Shown here piece by piece: positions 1-7,988 of a DNA stretch of 64,000 bases. Made by a program: the position numbers and the translations under genes. Every line of letters begins with the position of its first letter. Positions within the stretch are counted from its first letter, which is position 1. The notes under the pieces were generated by a model. It did not search any database, was not told the origin of the DNA, and saw nothing but the letters and a program-made list of their open reading frames with translations. Origin of the DNA: Pilimelia anulata (GTDB taxonomy: Bacteria > Actinomycetota > Actinomycetes > Mycobacteriales > Micromonosporaceae). Where the stretch lies: positions 134,057-198,056 of the forward strand of contig NZ_BMQB01000010.1 of the NCBI RefSeq assembly GCF_014647895.1, in the 5' to 3' direction.

Positions 1-84
1 CTCCGCCGACCCGCCCAAGGCAAACCGGGTGAAATACCCTAAAGAGGGTCGTTTGTCACTCTTGGGGGAGAGGGGTCCTGTGCA

Positions 85-105
85 GACTGTCGGGCGTTGA
101 CAGTC
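85..105. promoter_or_regulatory. Inverted repeat with a perfect -35 hexamer upstream of padR gene
   Basis: A 7-bp perfect inverted repeat (GACTGTC at 85-91, GACAGTC at 99-105) has a 7-nt spacer, and a consensus TTGACA (97-102) lies inside its right arm. No convincing -10 box follows at 16-18 nt. An operator read by the PadR protein encoded just downstream is a reasonable guess, since PadR regulators are often autoregulated. The sequence shows only the symmetry and the hexamer. Confidence 0.35.
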
Positions 106-178
106 CACTGCGGAAAACGCCAAAAGCAAAAAATCGGATATCCTGGACCTAGCTCCTGAATCATGGCAATTTGGAGAC

Positions 179-685
179 ATGGCAGATTCTGGAATCAACC
201 CGACCGCTGCTGCCCTGTTGGGTCTGCTGCACAGCGGTCCGATGACCGGCGGCCAGCTCATGGCCGAGGCCGAGCGCCGGCTCGGCCCGTACTGGTCGAT
301 GACCCGCAGCCAGGTGTACCGGGAGCTGCCGGTCCTGGCCGACCTCGGCTACGTCCGGCTCGGCAAGCCCGGCCCGCGCTCCTCCCAGCCGTACGCGATC
401 ACGGCCGCCGGCAAGCGCGCGTTCAGCAAGTGGCTCAGCGAGCAGCCCGGCCGCGACGCGCTGCGCAACCCGACCGCGCTGCGCGTCGCGTTCGCCCAGC
501 AGCACAGCGCCACCCAGCTCAAGCAGCTCAAGGACGGCGCGCAGGAGTACCACACCGACGCCGTCGGCCGGGTTCGTGAGCAGGCCAAGGAGGCCCGCAA
601 GGCCGGCGACGAGCACGGCGCCTCGGCGCTGGAGTTCGCCGTGGCGTACCACAAGGCCGCGCTGAGCTGGCTCAAAACCGTCTGA
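179..685 (+). CDS. PadR family transcriptional regulator
   Basis: This 168-residue protein has a PadR-type winged helix at residues 5-85: a first helix around AALLGLLHSGPMTGGQL, a recognition helix near SMTRSQVYRELPVLADLGYV, and a wing ending at YAITAAGKRAF. A helical C-terminal dimerisation tail with many charged residues follows. PadR proteins are usually ligand-responsive repressors of efflux or stress genes, often autoregulated. No efflux gene is adjacent, so the target is unknown. The ATG is preceded by TTGGAG at close spacing. It is transcribed alone, 111 nt upstream of prfB. Family assignment is firm and role is not. Confidence 0.85.
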   Translation: MADSGINPTAAALLGLLHSGPMTGGQLMAEAERRLGPYWSMTRSQVYRELPVLADLGYVRLGKPGPRSSQPYAITAAGKRAFSKWLSEQPGRDALRNPTALRVAFAQQHSATQLKQLKDGAQEYHTDAVGRVREQAKEARKAGDEHGASALEFAVAYHKAALSWLKTV

Positions 686-782
686 CCCATCCGCCACGGA
701 CGGGCCGCGGGCGCACGCGCGCCGGCGGCCCGTCCGGCGTCGGTGCGGGTCGACCGGCCCCGGTACCGGCGCCCCGTGCCGG

Positions 783-788
783 TAGGCT
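783..788 (+). promoter_or_regulatory. -10 box TAGGCT, likely leaderless prfB transcript
   Basis: TAGGCT ends 8 nt before the GTG at 797, and there is no Shine-Dalgarno sequence before that GTG. Transcription would start at or next to the start codon. A clear -35 element is not seen. Confidence 0.45.
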
Positions 789-796
789 GGGCGGCT

Positions 797-1918
797 GTGA
801 CCGCTGCTGACCCCGCCGACACCATCAAGGCCCTCGACGCCACCCTGCGCAACATCGAGGCCGTCCTCGACATCGACCGGCTGCGCGGGGAGCGGGCCGA
901 GCTGGAGGAGCGCGCGTCCGCGCCCGACCTGTGGGACGACCAGGCCCGGGCCCAGGAGGTCACGTCCAAGCTGGCGTACGTCAGCGGCGAGATCGGCAAG
1001 CTGGAGAGCCTGCGCTCCCGGCTGGACGACGCCGGCGTGCTGCTGGAGCTGAGCGAGGCCGAGGACGACGCCGGCTCGCTGGCCGAGGTCGGCAGCGAGC
1101 TGGTCGCGCTGGGCAAGGCCATCGAGGAGATGGAGGTCCGGACCCTGCTGTCCGGCGAGTACGACGCCCGCGAGGCCCTGGTCGCCATCCGGGCCGGCGC
1201 CGGCGGCGTGGACGCCGCCGACTTCGCCGAGATGCTGATGCGGATGTACCTGCGCTGGGCCGAGCGGCACGGCTACCCGACCGAGGTGTTCGAGACCTCG
1301 TACGCCGAGGAGGCCGGGCTGAAGTCCGCGACGTTCGCGGTGAAGGCCCCCTACGCGTACGGCACGCTCAGTGTCGAGTCGGGCACGCACCGGCTGGTCC
1401 GGATCAGCCCGTTCGACAACCAGGGCCGCCGGCAGACCAGCTTCGCCGGCGTCGAGGTGCTGCCGGTGGTCGAGCAGACCGACCACATCGACATCCCGGA
1501 GAACGAGATCCGGGTGGACGTGTACCGCTCGTCCGGCCCCGGCGGCCAGTCGGTCAACACCACCGACTCGGCGGTCCGGCTGACCCACGTCCCGACCGGG
1601 ATCGTGGTCACCTGCCAGAACGAGAAGTCCCAGTTGCAGAACAAGGCCAGCGCCATGCGGGTGCTCCAGGCCCGGCTGCTGGAGCGCAAGCGGCAGGAGG
1701 AGCAGGCCAAGATGGAGGGCCTGAAGGCCGACGCCGCCGGCTCCTGGGGCGACCAGATGCGCTCGTACGTCCTGCACCCGTACCAGATGGTCAAGGACCT
1801 GCGGACCGAGCACGAGACCGGCAACCCGTCCAACGTCTTCGACGGCGACCTGGACTCCTTCATCGAGGCCGGCATCCGCTGGCGCAAGCAGCGGCAGATC
1901 GCCGGCGCCGACGGCTGA
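797..1918 (+). CDS. prfB: Peptide chain release factor 2 (RF2)
   Basis: RF2 recognises UGA and UAA stop codons and triggers peptidyl-tRNA hydrolysis on the ribosome. The 373-residue protein has a coiled N-terminal region, the RF2-specific SPF tripeptide (in RISPFDNQG) that reads the stop codon, and the GGQ motif (GPGGQSVNT) that enters the peptidyl transferase centre. The reading frame is continuous, so the programmed +1 frameshift seen in many bacteria is absent. An in-frame start 54 nt upstream exists, but GTG 797 fits RF2 length and follows a -10 box. It lies just upstream of ftsEX, the usual actinobacterial order. Confidence 0.95.
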   Translation: MTAADPADTIKALDATLRNIEAVLDIDRLRGERAELEERASAPDLWDDQARAQEVTSKLAYVSGEIGKLESLRSRLDDAGVLLELSEAEDDAGSLAEVGSELVALGKAIEEMEVRTLLSGEYDAREALVAIRAGAGGVDAADFAEMLMRMYLRWAERHGYPTEVFETSYAEEAGLKSATFAVKAPYAYGTLSVESGTHRLVRISPFDNQGRRQTSFAGVEVLPVVEQTDHIDIPENEIRVDVYRSSGPGGQSVNTTDSAVRLTHVPTGIVVTCQNEKSQLQNKASAMRVLQARLLERKRQEEQAKMEGLKADAAGSWGDQMRSYVLHPYQMVKDLRTEHETGNPSNVFDGDLDSFIEAGIRWRKQRQIAGADG

Positions 1919-2028
1919 GCCGGGCCCCGACCGGCCCGCGCGATGAGCCGAACGGCACCTCAGCACTACCGAACGTAGTGAACATCCCGGTCACGGCACG
2001 CATCCGGGTCGATCCGGCGTTGCCCGAC

Positions 2029-2056
2029 TTGGCAGCCCCGTGACACCGCGTAGACT
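2029..2056 (+). promoter_or_regulatory. Promoter for ftsE (TTGGCA-16-TAGACT)
   Basis: A good -35 hexamer (2029-2034) and -10 hexamer (2051-2056) are separated by 16 nt. The -10 ends 8 nt before the ftsE GTG, and no Shine-Dalgarno sequence precedes that codon, so a leaderless ftsEX mRNA is predicted. Confidence 0.65.
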
Positions 2057-2064
2057 CCACTCCC

Positions 2065-2745
2065 GTGATTCAGCTCGAGCGTGTGACGAAGACGTACCCC
2101 AAGGCGTCGCGGCCGTCGCTGGACGACGTGAGCGTCGGCATCGAGAAGGGCGAGTTCGTCTTCTTCATCGGGCCGTCCGGGTCCGGCAAGTCGACAATCA
2201 TCAAGCTGCTGCTGCACGAGATCGGCCCCAGCGCCGGCCGGGTCGTGGTCAACGGCAAGGACGTCACCTCGATGCGGTCCTGGCGGATCCCGGCGTTCCG
2301 CCGGACCATCGGCTGCGTCTTCCAGGACTTCCGGCTGCTGCCGAACCGGACGGCGTACGAGAACGTCGCGTTCGCCCTGGAGGTCATCGGCAAGACCAAG
2401 GCGGTCGCCCGCCGGGTCGTGCCCGAGGTGCTGGAGCTGGTCGGGCTCGGTGGCAAGGAGCACCGGTACCCGCACGAGCTGTCCGGCGGCGAGCAGCAGC
2501 GGGTGGCGGTCGCCCGCGCGTTCGTCAACCGCCCCCTGATCCTGCTCGCCGACGAGCCGACCGGAAACCTGGACCCGGACACGTCGGTGGAGATCATGCG
2601 CCTGCTCGACCGGATCAACCGCACGGGTACCACCGTCGTGATGGTCACGCACGACTCGAACATCGTTAATCAGATGCGTCGCCGCGTCATCGAGATCGAT
2701 ACCGGCCGGATCGTCCGCGACCAGGCCCGCGGCGTCTACGGCTGA
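2065..2745 (+). CDS. ftsE: Cell division ABC ATPase FtsE
   Basis: FtsE is the cytoplasmic ATPase of the FtsEX complex. With FtsX it transmits ATP-driven conformational change across the membrane to activate peptidoglycan hydrolases at the septum. The 226-residue protein is a single ABC domain: Walker A GPSGSGKST at residues 36-44, Q-loop in VFQDF at 85-89, signature LSGGEQQ near 139-145, Walker B ILLADEP near 159-165 and the H-loop in VTHDS. Length is normal for FtsE. The GTG start has no ribosome binding site and sits 8 nt after a -10 box. ftsX follows after 74 nt and should be co-transcribed. Confidence 0.95.
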   Translation: MIQLERVTKTYPKASRPSLDDVSVGIEKGEFVFFIGPSGSGKSTIIKLLLHEIGPSAGRVVVNGKDVTSMRSWRIPAFRRTIGCVFQDFRLLPNRTAYENVAFALEVIGKTKAVARRVVPEVLELVGLGGKEHRYPHELSGGEQQRVAVARAFVNRPLILLADEPTGNLDPDTSVEIMRLLDRINRTGTTVVMVTHDSNIVNQMRRRVIEIDTGRIVRDQARGVYG

Positions 2746-2819
2746 GGCGTTCGACCACCACAGACCGCCCGGCCCGGAGCCCGCCCCGGCGCCGCGGATC
2801 GCAACGGAAGGAAAGCCCG

Positions 2820-3701
2820 ATGCGCGCGAAGTACGTCCTGTCCGAGGTACTGGTCGGACTGTGGCGCAACGTGACGATGACCGTCGCCATGATCATTACC
2901 ATGGCGGTGTCCCTGACCATGGTCGGCGCGAGCTACATCATGTACCGCCAGGTCGGACAGATGGAGGACTACTACTACGCGAAGCTGGAAGTCTCCATCT
3001 TCCTCTCCCAGAACATCACCGAGGAGCAGCGCAGCAGCCTGCGCGCGCAGCTCGACGGCGACCCGCTGGTCCGCCCGCAGGACACGGTCCACGAGACCAA
3101 GGAGGCGGCGCTGGAGAACTTCAAGCGGATCTTCAGCGACGCGCCGGACCTGGTCAGCGCCGTCACCGCGCAGGACCTGCCCGAGTCGTTCCGGGTCAAG
3201 CTGAAGGACCCGCAGCAGTTCGAGCAGGTGTTCAACAAGTACAACGGCCAGCCCGGCATCGACCAGATCGTCGACCAGCGCCGGCTGCTGGACAAGATCT
3301 TCACCATCCTCGGCGCCGTGCAGAAGCTCGCCCTGGTCGCCGCGACGATCATGGCGCTGGCCGCGCTCATGCTGGTCGGCAACACGATCCAGGTCGCCGC
3401 GTACAACAAGCGCCGCGAGGTCGCGGTGATGAAGCTGGTCGGCGCCTCGAACTGGTTCATCCAGTCGCCGTTCGTCCTGGAGGCCATCTTCGCCGGCATC
3501 GCCGGCGCGCTGCTGGCCTTCCTCGCGCTGGTCGTCGCGCAGTTCCTGCTGTTCCAGGGCTCGCTCCAGTCGCTGACCGAGCTGCTCACGCCGGTGAACT
3601 GGCAGACCGTGTGGGAGGCGTTCGGGCTGATGGCCGGCGTCGGCACCATCGTCAGCGCGGTCACCGCCTGGGTCACCCTGCGCTTCTACCTGCGGGTCTG
3701 A
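2820..3701 (+). CDS. ftsX: Cell division membrane protein FtsX
   Basis: FtsX is the membrane half of FtsEX. The 293-residue protein has one N-terminal membrane helix (about residues 20-45), a large extracytoplasmic loop (about 50-165) that in relatives contacts coiled-coil or NlpC/P60 hydrolases, and three C-terminal helices typical of the FtsX/MacB fold. The ATG follows GGAAGGAAAG. Its neighbours are ftsE upstream and a coiled-coil M23 protein downstream, a natural candidate for the periplasmic partner. A G/C-rich hairpin after the stop probably limits read-through. Confidence 0.95.
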   Translation: MRAKYVLSEVLVGLWRNVTMTVAMIITMAVSLTMVGASYIMYRQVGQMEDYYYAKLEVSIFLSQNITEEQRSSLRAQLDGDPLVRPQDTVHETKEAALENFKRIFSDAPDLVSAVTAQDLPESFRVKLKDPQQFEQVFNKYNGQPGIDQIVDQRRLLDKIFTILGAVQKLALVAATIMALAALMLVGNTIQVAAYNKRREVAVMKLVGASNWFIQSPFVLEAIFAGIAGALLAFLALVVAQFLLFQGSLQSLTELLTPVNWQTVWEAFGLMAGVGTIVSAVTAWVTLRFYLRV

Positions 3702-3721
3702 CGCCGAAAAGCTCCGACAGC

Positions 3722-3757
3722 CAGCGGGCCGGGTCCTCCGTGGGATCCGGCCCGCTG
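3722..3757 (+). terminator. Hairpin after ftsX
   Basis: An 11-bp perfect stem (3722-3732 with 3747-3757, arms CAGCGGGCCGG / CCGGCCCGCTG) has a 14-nt loop. There is no T-run, as is common for terminators in high-GC actinobacteria. Confidence 0.6.
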
Positions 3758-3859
3758 CGTCATCGGGCAATGGTGATGCTGGATTCGCCGGAAGTGCCGG
3801 AACTGACGGATGTGACTCCGTAACGTGCGAGACACGCGCGAGGAGTGGGAGGTCCGGAC

Positions 3860-5122
3860 GTGCGGGTGCGCAACGAGCGGTGGCTGCGGTCGGCCGCGCT
3901 GTTGTGCGCCGCCGTCACCGCCGCCGCCCTCGGCGCCGCCGCCCCCGGCCGCGCCGACCCCGCTGCCGAGGCCGACCGGGCGCGCCGGGACGCCGTCCGG
4001 GCGTCCTCGGTGCTGGAGGGCGCCACCGCGCGGGCGCAGGCCGCCGCGCAGCGGCTCGCCGCCGCCAGCGCCGCGCTGCCGGCCGCCCGGCTCCGGGTGG
4101 CCACCGCCCGCGGGCAGGTCGCCGCGGCCGCCGCCGGCGCCGCCACCGCCCGCCGCGAGGCCCGCCGCGCCGCCGGCCGGGTCGCCGCCGCCGAGGACCG
4201 GTACGCCCGCCGCGCCGCCGGGGTCACCGCCGCCCGCGGCCGGGCCAGCCGGATGATCAGCCTGACCTACCGGGGCGCGGGCGTGGTCACGTTCAACGCG
4301 CTGCTGGACGCCCGCTCGCCGCAGGACCTCGCGGTCCGCTCGGGGTACGCCGACCGGATCATGACCGAGCAGCGGCAGGCGGTCGACGTCCTGCTGACCG
4401 CCCGCCGCGCCGCCCGGCAGGCGGCCAACGCCGCCGAGCTGCTGCGCCGTACCGCCGACGCCGCCCGGCAGCGGGCCGAGGCCGCGCTGGCGACCGCCCG
4501 CGACGCCGAGGTCGCGGCCGAGTCCGCCGCGGCGGCCGTCGCCGACCTGGTCGACACCCGGACCGCCGCGCTGGGCGTCGCCCGGCGGGAGCGGCGGGCG
4601 AGCCTCGCCCGGTACGCCGCCCTGCGCGCCGAGGAGCGGCGCATCGCCGCCCGGCTGCGGGCCTGGTCCGCCCCCGCGGGCAGCGGCGGCGGCCGGCGGG
4701 TGCTGCGCGCCGGGGCACGCCTGGTCATGCCGGTCAACGGCTGGAAGAGCAGCGACTTCGGCAACCGGTTCGACCCGTTCTACGGGGTGTGGCAGCTCCA
4801 CGCCGGCGTCGACCTGGCCGCGCCCGGCGGCGCCCCGATCGCGGCCGCGAGCACCGGCCAGGTGATCAACGCCGGCTGGAACGGCGGGTACGGCAACTAC
4901 ACCTGCATCGGCCACGGCGTGCGCCGCGGCCACGCGGTCAGCACCTGCTACGGCCACCAGTCGGCGATCCTGGTGCACGCGGGCCAGTGGGTGCGCGCCG
5001 GCCAGGTCATCGGGCGGGTCGGCACGACCGGGGCGTCCACGGGGTACCACCTGCACTTCGAGGTGCGGATCGACGGCAGCCCGGTGGAGCCGCTCGACTA
5101 CCTGCCCCGCTGCCTCTGCTGA
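3860..5122 (+). CDS. Secreted coiled-coil M23 (LytM/EnvC-like) peptidase
   Basis: The 420-residue protein starts with a signal peptide (basic VRVRNERW, then an Ala-rich hydrophobic core to about residue 36). An Ala/Arg-rich coiled coil of about 230 residues follows, then a C-terminal M23 domain. The domain keeps zinc-site motifs HAGVDLAAPGG and HLHFEVR, so it may be catalytically active, unlike degenerate EnvC. GTG 3860 is chosen because GGGAGG lies 7 nt before it; another GTG at 3845 overlaps that site. EnvC-type proteins bind the FtsX outer loop through their coiled coil. Placement directly after ftsEX suggests an FtsEX-controlled septal hydrolase. That partnership is inferred. Confidence 0.85.
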   Translation: MRVRNERWLRSAALLCAAVTAAALGAAAPGRADPAAEADRARRDAVRASSVLEGATARAQAAAQRLAAASAALPAARLRVATARGQVAAAAAGAATARREARRAAGRVAAAEDRYARRAAGVTAARGRASRMISLTYRGAGVVTFNALLDARSPQDLAVRSGYADRIMTEQRQAVDVLLTARRAARQAANAAELLRRTADAARQRAEAALATARDAEVAAESAAAAVADLVDTRTAALGVARRERRASLARYAALRAEERRIAARLRAWSAPAGSGGGRRVLRAGARLVMPVNGWKSSDFGNRFDPFYGVWQLHAGVDLAAPGGAPIAAASTGQVINAGWNGGYGNYTCIGHGVRRGHAVSTCYGHQSAILVHAGQWVRAGQVIGRVGTTGASTGYHLHFEVRIDGSPVEPLDYLPRCLC

Positions 5123-5160
5123 ACCGCCCGGGCGGCGGCCCGCGCCGGTACGGTCGCGGC

Positions 5161-5697
5161 ATGGGCTTCGGGACGGCGCGGCTGCGCGCGCGGGAGTGGG
5201 CCGACGCCGACGCCGAGCGGGCGTACGACCTGTACCGGCGGGACGAGGTGTCCCGCTGGCTGGGCAGCCCGCCGGCGCCGCTGACCTCGCTGGCCGGGGC
5301 GCGCGAGCGGGTGGCCTCGTACCGGCAGCGCAACGCCGACAGCGCGCACCCGTGCGGCGTGTGGGCGCTGGAGCGCCGGGACACCGGCCTGGTCGTCGGC
5401 ACCGCGCTGCTCAAGGTGCTGCCGCGCAGCGACGGCGCGACGGGCCCGGACGTCGAGGTCGGCTGGCACCTGCACCCCGACTCGTGGGGCAGCGGCTACG
5501 CCACCGAGGCGGGCCGGGCGCTGCTGGACCGGGCGTTCGCCGCGGGGCTGCCGGCGGTGTACGCCGTGGTGTACGCCGACAACGCGGCCTCGATCGCGGT
5601 CACCCGCCGGCTCGGGATGGCGCCGCTGGGCCCGACCGACCGCTGGTACGGCGTCACCCTGGAGTCGTTCGTCGCCCGCCCACCGGCCGGCGGGTAG
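5161..5697 (+). CDS. GNAT family N-acetyltransferase (RimJ/RimL-like)
   Basis: This 178-residue single-domain protein resembles acetyltransferases of the RimJ/RimL group. It opens with TARLRAREWADADAERAYDLY, has strand β4 in VEVGWHLHPDSWGSGYATEA where the acetyl-CoA pyrophosphate loop (GSGYAT) lies, and ends with DNAASIAVTRRLGM typical of the fold. The substrate cannot be told from sequence; relatives acetylate ribosomal protein N-termini, antibiotics or small amines. It lies between the M23 gene and smpB, 38 nt after the former. No clear ribosome binding site precedes ATG 5161. Confidence 0.8.
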   Translation: MGFGTARLRAREWADADAERAYDLYRRDEVSRWLGSPPAPLTSLAGARERVASYRQRNADSAHPCGVWALERRDTGLVVGTALLKVLPRSDGATGPDVEVGWHLHPDSWGSGYATEAGRALLDRAFAAGLPAVYAVVYADNAASIAVTRRLGMAPLGPTDRWYGVTLESFVARPPAGG

Positions 5698-5731
5698 AGT
5701 TGCCCGGCCGGTGCGTCGGCTCGGCGGGCAC

Positions 5732-5790
5732 GGGACGATCGCAGGCACGGGACGATCGCGGGTGCGGGACGATCGTGTGCGGGACGAGAG
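5732..5790 (+). repeat. Tandem GGGACGATCG repeats upstream of smpB
   Basis: GGGACGATCG occurs at 5732-5741, 5749-5758 and 5766-5775, with a fourth partial copy (GGGACGA) at 5781. Spacing is 17, 17 and 15 nt. The array lies entirely in the smpB leader region. It could be a replication-slippage repeat or a set of protein-binding sites; the sequence alone does not decide. Confidence 0.7.
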
Positions 5791-5803
5791 GTCGGTGAGC
5801 GCG

Positions 5804-6280
5804 GTGCCGCGGGAGAAGGGGCGCAAGGTCGTCGCCTCCAACAAGCGTGCCCGGCACGACTACGAGATCCTGGATACCTACGAGGCCGGGCTGTCGCTGA
5901 CCGGCACCGAGGTCAAGTCGCTGCGGGCGGGGCGGGCGTCGCTGGTCGACGCGTTCGCCCAGGAGCGCGGCCGGGAGCTGTACCTGTACGGGATGCACAT
6001 CCCCGAGTACGCGATGGGCACCTGGACCAACCACGAGCCGCGCCGGACCCGCAAGCTCCTGCTCAAGCGCATGGAGATCGACAAGCTCGTCGGCAAGGTC
6101 CGGGAGAGCGGGTACGCGCTGGTCCCGCTACAGGTCTACTTCGCCGACGGCTGGGCGAAGGTCGAGATCGGACTGGCCCGCGGCAAGAAGGCGTACGACA
6201 AGCGGCAGGACCTCGCGAAGCGCGACGCGCAACGCGAAATTTCCCGGGCGTTGGGACGGTTCCGCAAGGGGATGGGCTGA
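5804..6280 (+). CDS. smpB: SsrA-binding protein SmpB
   Basis: SmpB binds tmRNA, delivers it with EF-Tu to stalled ribosomes and mimics the missing codon-anticodon stem. The 158-residue protein shows the family's OB-fold signatures: KVVASNKRARHDYEI at the start, LTGTEVKSLRAGRASL, HIPEYAMGTWTNHEPRRTRKLL, and a basic C-terminal tail (KRDAQREISRALGRFRKGMG) that folds in the mRNA channel. GTG 5804 gives the usual length; an in-frame GTG at 5795 is the alternative. Its RNA partner ssrA is encoded 1.6 kb downstream, with one gene between. Confidence 0.93.
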   Translation: MPREKGRKVVASNKRARHDYEILDTYEAGLSLTGTEVKSLRAGRASLVDAFAQERGRELYLYGMHIPEYAMGTWTNHEPRRTRKLLLKRMEIDKLVGKVRESGYALVPLQVYFADGWAKVEIGLARGKKAYDKRQDLAKRDAQREISRALGRFRKGMG

Positions 6281-6284
6281 CATC

Positions 6285-6290
6285 TATGCT
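6285..6290 (+). promoter_or_regulatory. -10 box TATGCT before the SRPBCC/CBM2-like gene
   Basis: TATGCT ends 6 nt before ATG 6297, with no ribosome binding site between, matching the leaderless pattern repeated through this window. No good -35 is visible. Confidence 0.35.
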
Positions 6291-6296
6291 GTGCGG

Positions 6297-7988
6297 ATGG
6301 CCGAGATTGTCATCGACACCGCACTCCGGCACCCGCCGGACCGGGTCTGGCGGGCGCTGACCGACCCATCGGTCCTCAGCGCCTGGTTCATGGCCACGGA
6401 CGCGGCGCCGACCCCCGGCGGCAACTGCACCTTCACCCCGCACGGCCTGGCCGGCTTCGCCGGCCCGATCGCGGTCGAGGTCCGGCAGTTCGTCGCCCCG
6501 CGCCTGCTCGTGCTGGCGTGGAAGGAGGACGCGGCGCAGTCCAGTGTGACCTGGGAGATCACGCCCAGCGACGACGGCTGCACGCTGAGCCTGCGGCAGA
6601 ACGGTTTCTTCGGCGTGCAGGGCTTCGACCGGCAGGCCGATCTGCGGCAGACGTACGCGCTGCTGCTGCGCACCCGGCTTCCCGCCATGCTGGAGCGGCT
6701 GGCGTCCGGCCTGACCGCGCCGGTCCCGGTGTGGGCGCTCGGCCCGGCCGCGGTCCCCGCCGGGGCGGGCGCCGCGGACGAGCCGGGGGAGGAGTCCGCG
6801 GCGCTGGCGCTCGCCGCCCGCCGCGGCGGGCGGGTCGAGGACTTCGGCGGCCTGACCGACACCGGGTACGGGCTGGGCATCTCGCCGCGCGCCGACGCGG
6901 TCCCGCCGCTGGCCTGGCGGATGGCCGCCGTCGCCGCCGCGGACGCCGAGCCGTACCCCGACCCGGCCGACGACGACCGGCCGGAGCCCGCCGACGACGG
7001 GTTCGCCGACGAGGGGTTCGGCCAGCCGGCCGACCCGTACGCCGCCGACGACGGGCTGGAGCCGCCGAGCGACCCGTACGGGCCCGCCGACCCGTACGCC
7101 GCCGCCCCCGGCCAGTGGACGAACGGGCCGTGGGTCGAGCCCACCACCGGCGGCCGCGGCGAGCCCGCCCCCGAGCCGGCCGCCCCCGCGCCGAACCTGC
7201 ACCGCGAGCGCCGCCGGTACGCCGTCGTCGGCGCCGGCATCGGCGCCGTGCTGGCCGTGTCCGCCACCGCGGGCGCGCTGTTCTTCGCCGCGCCGGGCCT
7301 GCTGAGCAGCCTCGGCGCCGCCGGCGGGCCGGACGGCCGGCCGGTCGCCGGCTCCGGCGGCGTCGGCCGGGCCGAGGTCTCCACCGACCCGAGCGGCCTG
7401 ACCGGGCGCCGGCCGACCCCCGCCGCGGCGCCGAGCACCGGGGGCGCCGGCGCGGGCGGCCCGCAGCCGGGCAACCCCGACCCCCGGCCGCACCGACCCG
7501 ACCCGACCCGACCGGGCCCGGACCCCGGCAACGGGCGCCCGGACCCCGGCAACGGCCGGCCGCGGGTGACCTTCGGCGCGGCGTACCACACCGAGGGCCG
7601 GCGGACCGAGGTCATGGTCGGCAACCTCACCGACAACCCGGCGACGGGCTGGCGGGTGGTGATCACGCTGTCCGAGGAGGTCGAGGTCAAGGACGTGCGC
7701 AACGCCACCGCGACCGTGGACGGCAACCGGGTCGAGTTCCGCTCCCGCGGCAACGAGGCCGTGCCGGCCAACGACGCCGTCGCCTTCCGGTTCACCCTGC
7801 GCGGCCGCGGCGTGGAGATCGCCGGCTGTACGGTGAACGGCGCGCCGTGCCAGGCCGGGGAGGGCGGGGAACCCGGTGGACGGGGGCGCTACGCTTATAC
7901 CGATGCACCACGCGAGGGGGTGACTGGTTTCGACTCCGTACGTGGAGACAGGGGAAGCGAGCCGAGGAAGCCGACGTCGTCTCGATAA
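6297..7988 (+). CDS. Membrane protein with SRPBCC and CBM2-like domains
   Basis: A 563-residue protein with an unusual order of parts. Residues 1-140 form an SRPBCC/AHSA1-like domain (VIDTALRHPPDRVWRALTDP, HGLAGFAGPIAVEV) predicted to be cytoplasmic. A long acidic Pro-rich linker with DPYAADD-type repeats follows, then one membrane helix (about 305-325, after a basic RERRRY stretch). Next comes a Pro/Gly-rich stalk with PDPGNGR repeats, then a C-terminal β-domain resembling family 2 carbohydrate-binding modules (VGNLTDNPATGWRVVI). The last 24 codons lie inside ssrA. Function is unknown; linking a cytoplasmic ligand-binding fold to an outer polysaccharide-binding fold suggests sensing or scaffolding, which is speculation. 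Confidence 0.75.
   Translation: MAEIVIDTALRHPPDRVWRALTDPSVLSAWFMATDAAPTPGGNCTFTPHGLAGFAGPIAVEVRQFVAPRLLVLAWKEDAAQSSVTWEITPSDDGCTLSLRQNGFFGVQGFDRQADLRQTYALLLRTRLPAMLERLASGLTAPVPVWALGPAAVPAGAGAADEPGEESAALALAARRGGRVEDFGGLTDTGYGLGISPRADAVPPLAWRMAAVAAADAEPYPDPADDDRPEPADDGFADEGFGQPADPYAADDGLEPPSDPYGPADPYAAAPGQWTNGPWVEPTTGGRGEPAPEPAAPAPNLHRERRRYAVVGAGIGAVLAVSATAGALFFAAPGLLSSLGAAGGPDGRPVAGSGGVGRAEVSTDPSGLTGRRPTPAAAPSTGGAGAGGPQPGNPDPRPHRPDPTRPGPDPGNGRPDPGNGRPRVTFGAAYHTEGRRTEVMVGNLTDNPATGWRVVITLSEEVEVKDVRNATATVDGNRVEFRSRGNEAVPANDAVAFRFTLRGRGVEIAGCTVNGAPCQAGEGGEPGGRGRYAYTDAPREGVTGFDSVRGDRGSEPRKPTSSR

Noticed and set aside
797..1918. Programmed frameshift in prfB
   Set aside because: The frame is continuous from the GTG through the SPF and GGQ motifs, with no internal TGA near codon 25.
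161..1966. A 601-codon minus-strand frame opposite padR and prfB
   Set aside because: It is a third-position shadow of two clear genes and has no recognisable domain.
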